From the NCBI RefSeq assembly GCF_963580165.1, contig NZ_CAUZLM010000005.1, forward strand, positions 124,001-188,000: a stretch of DNA of 64,000 nucleotides, written 5' to 3'. A program made the translations under genes and the position numbers. Shown here one piece after another: positions 57,305-64,000 of the stretch (position 1 is its first letter; every line of letters starts with the position of its first letter). This DNA comes from Fructobacillus evanidus (GTDB taxonomy: Bacteria > Bacillota > Bacilli > Lactobacillales > Lactobacillaceae). The notes beneath the pieces are model-generated. The model searched no databases, was not told the origin of the DNA, and saw only the letters and a list, made by a program, of their open reading frames with translations.

Positions 57305-57676
57305 TTACTTCTTCTTACCAGCAATTGCCGTAGCTGGGCCTTTGCGAGTACGGGCGTTGTTCTTCGTGTGTTGTCCACGAACGGGCAATCCCTTACGGTG
57401 ACGAATACCACGGTATGAGGCGATTTCTTGCAATCCCTTGATATCAAGTGATACCTTACGACGCAAGTCACCTTCCAACTGCAAGTTCAAAGCAGCGATA
57501 GCTTCACGGATTTGATCTTCTTGATCAACCGTCAAGTCGCGAACTCGAACGTCTTCAGAAACCTTAGCAGTAGCCAAGATCTTTTGGGCAGTTGTATTAC
57601 CGATTCCGTAGATGTATGTTAAACCAATGACAATTCGCTTGTCACGTGGCAAATCGATACCTTCAATACGAGCCAT
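57305..57676 (-). CDS. rpsM: 30S ribosomal protein S13
   Basis: 123 residues: MARIEGIDLPRDKRIVIGLTYIYGIG at the start, SYRGIRHRKGLPVRGQHTKNNARTRKG near the end (tRNA-contacting tail). AAAGGAGG supports the start at 57676. Follows rpmJ in the alpha-operon part. Confidence 0.98.
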   Translation of the reverse strand: MARIEGIDLPRDKRIVIGLTYIYGIGNTTAQKILATAKVSEDVRVRDLTVDQEDQIREAIAALNLQLEGDLRRKVSLDIKGLQEIASYRGIRHRKGLPVRGQHTKNNARTRKGPATAIAGKKK

Positions 57677-57754
57677 AACAATTTACCTCCTTTTAATATT
57701 TTGAAAGAACTTCTAAGTTCATTTTCAAGCGTTTTTTATCTTTGTAAGTAAAAA

Positions 57755-57874
57755 TTACTTACCTGCGCGTTGCTTGTGCTTAGGGTTAGCTGGGCAAATA
57801 ATCATTGTCCGGCCGTTACGCTTAATCACACGGCAAGATTCGCACATTTTTTTAACTGATGGACGTACCTTCAT
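57755..57874 (-). CDS. rpmJ: 50S ribosomal protein L36
   Basis: 39 residues, often missed because of its size. MKVRPSVKKMCESCRVIKRNG then a C-terminal zinc pattern CP-x4-H (CPANPKHKQ). The zinc-binding CxxC (CESC) form is kept. AGGAGGA precedes the ATG at 57874. Lies between infA and rpsM as expected. Confidence 0.96.
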   Translation of the reverse strand: MKVRPSVKKMCESCRVIKRNGRTMIICPANPKHKQRAGK

Positions 57875-57924
57875 AATCTATTCCTCCTATTCGGTTAACT
57901 GATTATAGACCGCCCCGCTGATTT

Positions 57925-58140
57925 TTAGCGGAAACGGTAAGTAATACGACCCTTTGTCAAGTCGTATGGTGACATTTCAACCGTGACACGGTCACCTGGC
58001 AAGATCCGAATATAATTCTTACGAATCTTCCCGGAAACGTGTGCTAAGATGACCGCACCATTTTCAAGTTCGACTTGAAACATTGCATTTGGCATCGTTT
58101 CTTTCACTTTGCCTTCAATTTCAATGACATCGTTGGCCAC
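57925..58140 (-). CDS. infA: Translation initiation factor IF-1
   Basis: 71 residues, single OB fold (EGKVKETMPNAMFQVELENG, AHVSGKIRKNYIRILPGDRVTVEMSPYDL). The start codon is GTG at 58140, with AGGAGGTAAT upstream. Between adk and rpmJ. Confidence 0.97.
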   Translation of the reverse strand: MANDVIEIEGKVKETMPNAMFQVELENGAVILAHVSGKIRKNYIRILPGDRVTVEMSPYDLTKGRITYRFR

Positions 58141-58239
58141 GCAGATTACCTCCTATGTAACCATCATTCAACATAATCGATAAGGCGGTCAACCTTATTG
58201 ATTATACCAGGGTTCCCCTGAATTATCAAGAAAAGCCTT

Positions 58240-58806
58240 TTAGTCCAAGGCATCCAAAACCGATTTTACATCAGCGTAAATTCGATCTAATTCACCATTA
58301 CCATCGATAGTGTGCAAGACACCATGATTTTCATAGTAATCAACCAAAGGCAAGTTGGCCTTCTTGTTGACTTCCAAACGGTGCGCGATAACATCCTTGG
58401 TGTCATCGGCCCGTCCCCGGTTCATTAACCGGTCAACCAAAACTTGGTCAGGAACTTCAAAATACAAGGTAGCCGAAACCTTGTCGTTCTTTTCGGCTAA
58501 GAATTGGTCCAAGAACTTGGCCTGTTCTTCATTACGTGGGTAGCCGTCAAGCATAAAGCCGTTTTCAACTACGTCAGGTTGTGATAGCCGATCAGCGACC
58601 ATCGCATTCGTAATTTCATCAGGAACTAAGTTACCAGCATCCATGAAGGCTTTTGCTTTTTGTCCAAGCTCAGTTTCTTCTTTCATGTTGGCCCGGAAGA
58701 TATCACCAGTACTAATGTGAACCATTGGGTAGTCAGCAATAATCTTCTCAGCTTGGGTTCCCTTACCTGCACCAGGTAGACCCAATAAAATTAGGTTTTT
58801 CGTCAT
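58240..58806 (-). CDS. adk: Adenylate kinase, short-LID form
   Basis: 188 residues. P-loop GLPGAGKGTQAEKI near 8, STGDIFR near 32, DGYPRN near 86 and the LID start RLMNRGRADD near 126. Most Firmicutes enzymes are about 215 residues with a zinc-binding LID (four Cys); here the LID is replaced by a short loop and no cysteines are present. AAAGGAG precedes the ATG at 58806. Converts ATP + AMP to 2 ADP. No map (methionine aminopeptidase) gene follows. Confidence 0.96.
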   Translation of the reverse strand: MTKNLILLGLPGAGKGTQAEKIIADYPMVHISTGDIFRANMKEETELGQKAKAFMDAGNLVPDEITNAMVADRLSQPDVVENGFMLDGYPRNEEQAKFLDQFLAEKNDKVSATLYFEVPDQVLVDRLMNRGRADDTKDVIAHRLEVNKKANLPLVDYYENHGVLHTIDGNGELDRIYADVKSVLDALD

Positions 58807-58829
58807 GATTGAACTCCTTTTAAACCAGC

Positions 58830-60128
58830 TTAACGGATGAAGCCTACGTAGTTCTTCTTTTGCAAGAGACCATCGATTTGACGAATCAAATCAAGGGTAA
58901 CCCCGATGGCAATCAGCAAAGAAGTTCCACCCAAGCCAATCTTTTCATTAAGTCCCCATACATCAGATGCAATCAATGGTACCAAGGCTACAAAGCCAAG
59001 GTACAAAGCCCCAACAAACGACAAGCGTAAGAGCAACTTTGTGACGAACTTTTGCGTTTCGACACCAGGACGGACATCAACAATGTAAGCCCCCTGCTTT
59101 TGCAAGTTTTCGGCCAACTTTTCAGGGTTGACCTGTACAAAGGCGTAGAAGTAAGTAAAGAGAATAATCAGAACGGTGTAGAAAATCGCTCCGGTTGTTG
59201 TTTGCATGGAGAAAATCTGTTGTAAGACTTTAAACCAGCCAACGTTACTATACTTACTCTGGAAGGCGAAGAGAATTGTCTGTGGTGTTGAAATCAATGA
59301 CGAAGCAAAGATCACAGGAATCACCCCAGAAACGTTTAACTTCAAAGGTAGGTAAGCTTCAGCCCCGTAGGAAGAAGCTGACCGTGTATATTGGATTTGC
59401 AAACGACGACTTGCTTCATAGAACCAAGTCGTAATTCCGACAACCAAGATGATTGCCGTTAGCAAAACCGCCATGAAAATCCAGCCGGTAACCTTGTCGT
59501 TGCCACTAGCTTGCAGAACATTTTCCTTGAAAATTTCCCACAAACCAGAAGGCATTTGAGAAATAATTCCAGAGAAGATAATCATGGAAACACCGTTTCC
59601 AAGACCCTTTTCGGTAATCATTTCTCCCAACCACATGGCAAAGAAAGTTCCAATTGTCATGACCGACCCAATCAGTAGGAAGGAGGTCACGTTATTGGTC
59701 TGCTTCACCAAACCATAGGCGGCTAAGGAGTTGAATCCAGCGGTAATTCCCACTGATTGCAAAAAGGCAAAGATAATGGTCAAGTACCGGGTAGCTTGGT
59801 TCAGCTTCCGGCGACCAACTTCGCCTTGTTTACTCCATTCAACAAAACGTGGCACGATATCTAACTGCAGCAACTGCACAACAATCTGTGCAGTAACATA
59901 AGGCGAGACCCCCATCGCAAAAAGCGAGAAGTTCAGTAAGCCTCCACCCGAGAAAATATTTAAAATATTCAATAAGCCCGAACCAGAAACTGAATTCAAG
60001 GCAGCAGGATTAACACCTGGAACAGTGATATGAGTCCCAATGCGGTAAACAAAGAGAATCAAAATCGTCCAAAGCATCTTCTTACGAATATCTTTTTGTC
60101 GGATTGCATTAAATAGCGTGCGCCACAT
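58830..60128 (-). CDS. secY: Protein translocase subunit SecY
   Basis: 432 residues, ten helices. Channel of the Sec translocon. Helix-1/plug region (FVYRIGTHITVPGV near 27, GLLNILNIFSGGGLLNFSLFAMGVSPYVTAQIVVQLL near 51), GNGVSMIIF near 176, and cytoplasmic C5 loop region (RPGVETQKF near 354) are conserved. Start 60128 uses a GAGGTGATC site inside the end of rplO. Confidence 0.98.
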   Translation of the reverse strand: MWRTLFNAIRQKDIRKKMLWTILILFVYRIGTHITVPGVNPAALNSVSGSGLLNILNIFSGGGLLNFSLFAMGVSPYVTAQIVVQLLQLDIVPRFVEWSKQGEVGRRKLNQATRYLTIIFAFLQSVGITAGFNSLAAYGLVKQTNNVTSFLLIGSVMTIGTFFAMWLGEMITEKGLGNGVSMIIFSGIISQMPSGLWEIFKENVLQASGNDKVTGWIFMAVLLTAIILVVGITTWFYEASRRLQIQYTRSASSYGAEAYLPLKLNVSGVIPVIFASSLISTPQTILFAFQSKYSNVGWFKVLQQIFSMQTTTGAIFYTVLIILFTYFYAFVQVNPEKLAENLQKQGAYIVDVRPGVETQKFVTKLLLRLSFVGALYLGFVALVPLIASDVWGLNEKIGLGGTSLLIAIGVTLDLIRQIDGLLQKKNYVGFIR

Positions 60129-60129
60129 T

Positions 60130-60564
60130 TTAGATCACCTCGGTTGTACCACCAGCTTGTTCGATGGCCTTAACTGCAGCAGCAGAGAACTTGTGGGCCT
60201 TAATCGTCAACTTCTTTTCCAATTGACCATTACCCAAGACCTTGATTCCGTCTTTTTGGTTCTTTACTACACCGTTTTCAATCAACAAAGCAGGTGTTAC
60301 TTCAGTGCCGTTATCGAAGTTGTTCAACTTGTCCAAGTTAACAACTGCGAATTCCTTGCGTGAGATGTTTGTAAATCCACGCTTTGGAATACGACGGTAC
60401 AAAGGCATTTGTCCACCTTCGAACCCAAGACGTGTCTTACCACGGGCCTTTTGTCCCTTTTGGCCTCGACCAGCAGTCTTACCGTTTCCAGATGAAGTAC
60501 CACGACCAACACGGTTACGTGTCTGGCGTGAACCCAAAGCAGGTTGCAATTCGTTCAAATTCAT
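60130..60564 (-). CDS. rplO: 50S ribosomal protein L15
   Basis: 144 residues with MNLNELQPALGSRQTRNRVGRGTSSGNGKTAGRGQKGQKARG at the basic N terminus and GFEGGQMPLYRRIPKRGF near 47. GGAGG precedes the ATG at 60564. One base from secY. Confidence 0.98.
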   Translation of the reverse strand: MNLNELQPALGSRQTRNRVGRGTSSGNGKTAGRGQKGQKARGKTRLGFEGGQMPLYRRIPKRGFTNISRKEFAVVNLDKLNNFDNGTEVTPALLIENGVVKNQKDGIKVLGNGQLEKKLTIKAHKFSAAAVKAIEQAGGTTEVI

Positions 60565-60594
60565 CGTTTGGTCCCTCCTTTTTCTAAAATTTTT

Positions 60595-60777
60595 TTATTT
60601 TACTTCTTCAACAGCAACCAAGTGAGCAATATGGAAAATTGCGCCACGAGTAGCTGCGTTATCAGGCTTCACCACTGAGCTTGACACACGGTTAAGTCCA
60701 AGTGACTTAACAATGGCACGTTGCTTAGGCAAGCGATGAGCCGCACTCTTAATCAAAGTGATTTTCAAATCAGCCAT
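60595..60777 (-). CDS. rpmD: 50S ribosomal protein L30
   Basis: 60 residues: LKITLIKSAAHRLPKQRAIVKSLGLNRVSSSV is the L30 core. Lies between rpsE and rplO, 11 bases behind rpsE. Confidence 0.96.
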   Translation of the reverse strand: MADLKITLIKSAAHRLPKQRAIVKSLGLNRVSSSVVKPDNAATRGAIFHIAHLVAVEEVK

Positions 60778-60788
60778 GTTATCGCTCC

Positions 60789-61295
60789 TTATTCAGCCAA
60801 GTGTTCCAGTGAAACACCACGTAACTTTGCCACTTGTTCAGCATCCTTCAAGTTGTTCAATGCATCGAAAGTTGCACGAACAACGTTGACAGGAGTTGAT
60901 GAACCCAATGACTTAGCAGTCACATCGTTGATACCAGCCAATTCCATTACGGAACGAGTAGCACCACCGGCGGCAACCCCAGCACCTTCCTTAGCAGGCT
61001 TAACCAGGATCTTACCACCAGCCCATTCACCAAGAACTTCGTGAGGAATAGTAGTACCAACTGTTGGTACAGTGATCAAGTTACGCTTTGCGTCTTCAAC
61101 GGCCTTACGGATAGCTTCTGGCACTTCTTGTGCCTTACCAGTTCCAAAACCAACGTGACCTTGCTTGTCACCAACGACAACCAAAGCACCGAAGCGCAAA
61201 CGACGTCCACCCTTAACAACCTTGGTAACACGGTTAATTGCAACAACGTTTTCTTCTAATTCGCCTAATTCCTTAGGGTTTACGAATTCAACCAT
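60789..61295 (-). CDS. rpsE: 30S ribosomal protein S5
   Basis: 168 residues. ENVVAINRVTKVVKGGRRLRFGALVVVGD near 14 (S5 double-stranded RNA-binding-like fold) and GVAAGGATRSVMELAGINDVTAKSLGSSTPVNVVRATFDAL near 105. The G-K-G-G-R loop where spectinomycin-resistance mutations occur is intact. Confidence 0.98.
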   Translation of the reverse strand: MVEFVNPKELGELEENVVAINRVTKVVKGGRRLRFGALVVVGDKQGHVGFGTGKAQEVPEAIRKAVEDAKRNLITVPTVGTTIPHEVLGEWAGGKILVKPAKEGAGVAAGGATRSVMELAGINDVTAKSLGSSTPVNVVRATFDALNNLKDAEQVAKLRGVSLEHLAE

Positions 61296-61315
61296 TTGTA
61301 TTATTCCTCCTTTCC

Positions 61316-61669
61316 TTAGAACTTCAAACCGTTTTCACGAGCAGCGTCGGCCAAAGCCTTCACACGTCCGTGATAAACATAACCACCACGATCGAAGACA
61401 ACTTCTTCGATGTTAGCAGCCTTAGCATTCTTAGCGATCATCTCGCCAACCTTAACGGCTTGTTCAACCTTTGTACCGGTAACATCGGCACTTTGTGATG
61501 AGGCACTTGCTAGCGTTACACCCGCTACGTCATCAATTAATTGAGCGTAGATGTTGACATTAGAACGGAAAACGTTCAAACGTGGGCGAGCAGCAGTACC
61601 AGAGATCTTGCCGCGGACACGCTTGTGGCGTTGTACGCGAAGCTTATTCTTATCTGGTTTCGTAATCAT
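61316..61669 (-). CDS. rplR: 50S ribosomal protein L18
   Basis: 117 residues: RHKRVRGKISGTAARPRLNVFRSN near 13 and VVFDRGGYVYHGRVKALADAARENGLKF at the C terminus; 5S rRNA binder. Between rplF and rpsE. Confidence 0.97.
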   Translation of the reverse strand: MITKPDKNKLRVQRHKRVRGKISGTAARPRLNVFRSNVNIYAQLIDDVAGVTLASASSQSADVTGTKVEQAVKVGEMIAKNAKAANIEEVVFDRGGYVYHGRVKALADAARENGLKF

Positions 61670-61757
61670 AGCTGTGCTTTCCTTTTCTTTAAGTGGTTAA
61701 ACCACTTTCAAATAATCTTTGTTTATTAAATGTAAAACGAGTTAAGAAGCTAAAAGC

Positions 61758-62294
61758 TTACTTACCAGTCTTACCTTCCTTACGACGGACAACTTCGCCT
61801 TCGTAACGAATTCCCTTACCCTTATATGGTTCGGGTGGGCGAATTGCGCGGATTTCCGCAGCAAAATCACCAACTGCTTGCTTTGAGATTCCAGCAATCT
61901 TGATAGTCAAGGCATCAGGAACTTCAACAGTCAAACCTTCGCGGTCTTCAAAGTCAACTGGGTGTGAATACCCAACTGACAAAGTCAACTTTGAACCAGA
62001 CTTTGCGGCACGGTAACCAACACCGACCATCTTCAAAGTCTTTGAGAAGCCGTTAGTAACGCCTTCAACCATGTTTGAGAAGTTTGCAGTAGTTGTACCG
62101 TGCAATGCACGGTGCTTCTTATCTTCAGCTGCACGAGTAAATGATACTTCAGTACCATCCATGTGCATCGTGATTTCAGGGTTGATTGTGTAGTTCAATT
62201 CACCCTTAGGTCCCTTAACAGTCACAAATTGACCATCTTGCTTAACTTCAACGCCAGCAGGGATCGTAACGATTTTGTTTCCAATACGGCTCAT
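61758..62294 (-). CDS. rplF: 50S ribosomal protein L6
   Basis: 178 residues: MSRIGNKIVTIPAGVEV start and PPEPYKGKGIRYEGEVVRRKEGKTGK at the C terminus are characteristic. GGAGA precedes the ATG at 62294. Confidence 0.98.
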   Translation of the reverse strand: MSRIGNKIVTIPAGVEVKQDGQFVTVKGPKGELNYTINPEITMHMDGTEVSFTRAAEDKKHRALHGTTTANFSNMVEGVTNGFSKTLKMVGVGYRAAKSGSKLTLSVGYSHPVDFEDREGLTVEVPDALTIKIAGISKQAVGDFAAEIRAIRPPEPYKGKGIRYEGEVVRRKEGKTGK

Positions 62295-62318
62295 GGTAAG
62301 TCTCCTTTCTTAGATATA

Positions 62319-62717
62319 TTACCAAACGTAAGCCAGCACTTCGCCACCGACTTGCTTAGCACGTGCTACCTTATCAGTTACAACACCGTTTGATGTTGAA
62401 ACAATGGCGATACCAAGGCCATTCAAGACCTTTGGCATTTCTTCAGCCTTAGCATACTTACGCAAACCAGGCTTTGAAACACGCTTAATACCAGTGATGA
62501 CACGCTCTTGATCTTCTCCGTACTTCAAAAATACGCGGATAACACCTTGCTTGTTGTCTTCCAAGTATTCTACATCACGGATGAAACCTTCTTGCTTCAA
62601 GATCTCGGCAATGCTCTTCTTCATTTTTGATGCTGGAATTTCAACGGAAGCGTGACGCGCCATGTTGGCGTTACGGATTCGAGTCAAAAAATCAGCGATT
62701 GGATCAGTCATAGACAT
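62319..62717 (-). CDS. rpsH: 30S ribosomal protein S8
   Basis: 132 residues: MTDPIADFLTRIRNANMARH near the start and GIAIVSTSNGVVTDKVARAKQVGGEVLAYVW at the end. Directly follows rplE by 127 bases; the S14 gene usually found in between is missing. Confidence 0.98.
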   Translation of the reverse strand: MSMTDPIADFLTRIRNANMARHASVEIPASKMKKSIAEILKQEGFIRDVEYLEDNKQGVIRVFLKYGEDQERVITGIKRVSKPGLRKYAKAEEMPKVLNGLGIAIVSTSNGVVTDKVARAKQVGGEVLAYVW

Positions 62718-62844
62718 CTATCGATATCCTCCTTTTATATTTTGAACGTCATCAAGAATTTGACACGCTCTTAAGTGTTCAAGACACTTGTCACAAACAC
62801 TTAAAAACGCGCCACCCAAATGAGTGACCGCATTTTTAAATTAC
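62718..62844 (-). other. rplE-rpsH spacer without rpsN
   Basis: 127 bases, too short for the 61-codon S14 gene normally placed here, and no CxxC-bearing frame is present. It holds an imperfect hairpin built from AAGTGTT...AACACTT (about 62772-62803) and the rpsH ribosome binding site. Confidence 0.75.
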
Positions 62845-63387
62845 TTACTTGGCGAAAGGCATGCCCAAGCCAGAAAGCAATTCGAAACCTTCTTCGTCGT
62901 TTGCAGCAGTCGTTACAATAACGATGTCCAAACCACGAACACGGTTAACCTTGTCAAAGTCGATTTCAGGGAAAATCAACTGTTCACGGATTCCCAAAGT
63001 GTAATTTCCGCGACCATCAAAGGCCTTACCAGAAACACCGTGGAAGTCACGAACTCGAGGCAAAGAGATGTTAATCAACTTGTCCAAGAATTCAAACATA
63101 CGTTCTCCACGCAAAGTAACCTTTGTACCGATAGCCATTCCTTCACGAAGACGGAATCCGGCGATTGACTTCTTTGCACGAGTGATAACTGGTTGTTGTC
63201 CAGCAATCAACTTCAATTCTTCAACCGCTTCATCGAGGTTCTTTGAGTTTGAAACCGCATCACCAACACCCATATTCAAAACGATCTTTTCGATCTTTGG
63301 GGCTTGCATTGGTGAAGTAAAGTTAAACTTCTTGATCAAAGCAGGTTGAACTTCATTAACATATTTTACTTTTAATTCATTTGCCAT
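62845..63387 (-). CDS. rplE: 50S ribosomal protein L5
   Basis: 180 residues: KIVLNMGVGDAVSNSKNLDEAVEELKLIAGQQPVITRAKKSIAGFRLREGMAIG-type core near 33-85 and FPEIDFDKVNRVRGLDIVIVTTA near 145. 5S rRNA and P-site tRNA contact protein. Confidence 0.98.
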   Translation of the reverse strand: MANELKVKYVNEVQPALIKKFNFTSPMQAPKIEKIVLNMGVGDAVSNSKNLDEAVEELKLIAGQQPVITRAKKSIAGFRLREGMAIGTKVTLRGERMFEFLDKLINISLPRVRDFHGVSGKAFDGRGNYTLGIREQLIFPEIDFDKVNRVRGLDIVIVTTAANDEEGFELLSGLGMPFAK

Positions 63388-63427
63388 GATAATGATTTCT
63401 ACCTTTCAAAATAGATTATAGCTTTTT

Positions 63428-63736
63428 TTAGCCTAGCACATTGCCAGACTTCTTAGCAAAACGTACTTTCTTGCCATCTTCAAACTTGAAGCCAACCTTG
63501 GTTGGTTCGTTAGTTGATGGGTCAATCAATTGTACGTTTGATGCGTGGATAGGTGCTTCGATAACGATAACACCACCCTGTGGGTATTCGTTAGAAGGCT
63601 TTTGATGCTTCTTAACGAGGTTTACGCCTTCGACAACGACACGGTTCTTGGCAGCAACAGTCTTAGTGATTGTTCCTTCCTTACCCTTGTCCTTACCAGC
63701 AATGACGCGAACCTTATCACCTGTTTTTACAAACAT
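63428..63736 (-). CDS. rplX: 50S ribosomal protein L24
   Basis: 102 residues with the KOW motif GDKVRVIAGKDKGKEGTI near residue 6 and VKKHQKPSNEYPQGGVIVIEAPIHASNVQLID near 40. GGAGG precedes the ATG at 63736. Confidence 0.98.
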   Translation of the reverse strand: MFVKTGDKVRVIAGKDKGKEGTITKTVAAKNRVVVEGVNLVKKHQKPSNEYPQGGVIVIEAPIHASNVQLIDPSTNEPTKVGFKFEDGKKVRFAKKSGNVLG

Positions 63737-63757
63737 GATTGGCTCCTCCTAGTAGTA

Positions 63758-64000
63758 TTAAAGCACTTCTGGTGCCAATGAAACGATTCGCGTAAAGTTG
63801 TTGTCACGCAATTCACGTGCGACAGGGCCAAAAATACGCGTTCCAACTGGTGACTTGTCATCCTTAACGATAACAGCAGCGTTTTCATCGAAGTTGATGT
63901 ATGAACCGTCAGTCCGACGTACGTCAGCTACAGTTCGTACGATGACAGCCTTAACGACGTCACCCTTCTTAACGTTACCACCAGGGATAGCTTGCTTGAC
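63758..64000 (-). CDS. rplN: 50S ribosomal protein L14 (N terminus beyond window)
   Basis: The last 80 residues of L14, cut at the window end. Visible: KKGDVVKAVIVRTVADVRRTDGS, INFDENAAVIVKDDKSPVGTRIFGPVARELR and the C-terminal IVSLAPEVL, all canonical. About 42 N-terminal residues lie outside. First visible gene of the spc operon reading toward rplQ. Confidence 0.97.
   Translation of the reverse strand, partial: VKQAIPGGNVKKGDVVKAVIVRTVADVRRTDGSYINFDENAAVIVKDDKSPVGTRIFGPVARELRDNNFTRIVSLAPEVL

Overview
The window looks like the chromosome of a low-to-mid GC Lactobacillales bacterium, most likely a Leuconostocaceae-type organism (Leuconostoc, Weissella, Fructobacillus, Convivina); the genus is not resolved. 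Reasons: Firmicutes-style Shine-Dalgarno sites, T-box and L13-leader RNAs, the rplQ / ecfA-ecfA-ecfT-truA-rplM-rpsI neighbourhood, a short-LID adenylate kinase, and a spc operon without an S14 gene between L5 and S8.

Layout. 0.1-2 kb: CPBP protease, xpt and an orphan ribbon-helix-helix antitoxin. 2-4.3 kb: four tandem DUF805 membrane-protein paralogues, each closely followed by a terminator or a sibling. 4.4-4.9 kb: two overlapping small ORFs with near-perfect ribosome binding sites. 5.2-9.1 kb: an AT-rich, all-minus cassette (MrcB_N-like / DUF3883-like protein split by a frameshift, an HNH-like protein, and a GIY-YIG + DUF2075 helicase-like fusion) that looks like an uncharacterised defence system. 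9.2-18.7 kb: two paralogous amidohydrolase + membrane-transporter pairs around an M20 dipeptidase, a PucR-type regulator and an aminotransferase. The first transporter is preceded by a leader ORF and a five-segment transcription attenuator.

20-25.8 kb: arginine/ornithine biosynthesis (argF, C, J, B, D) behind a strong promoter and a T-box that probably reads tRNA-Arg; argG and argH are absent here. 26-28.8 kb: amino-acid permease and uppP, the latter behind a structured leader. 28.9-33.2 kb: folate genes folB-folK-folE-folC (minus), with divergent folP. 33.4-37.8 kb: a PadR / DUF1700 / DUF4097 / BceAB-like ABC envelope-stress operon with a clear operator. 38-40.8 kb: two membrane proteins sharing a small N-terminal repeat domain. 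41.2-43.9 kb: TetR regulator divergent from a MacB-like exporter. 44.1-45.1 kb: a class II Fic protein.

45.3-55.3 kb: the rpsI/rplM and truA/ecfT/ecfA2/ecfA1 genes, separated from rplQ by an inserted block (DUF3021, LytTR regulator, ABC-2 transporter, and a divergent NADH dehydrogenase). That block has a well-placed LytTR direct-repeat site. 55.3-64 kb: the minus-strand spc/alpha ribosomal operon from rplN (cut by the window end) to rplQ. No tRNA, rRNA, CRISPR array or insertion sequence was recognised. Across the window the octamer CTGATTTT / AAAATCAG is far more frequent than chance and nearly absent from the ribosomal operon.
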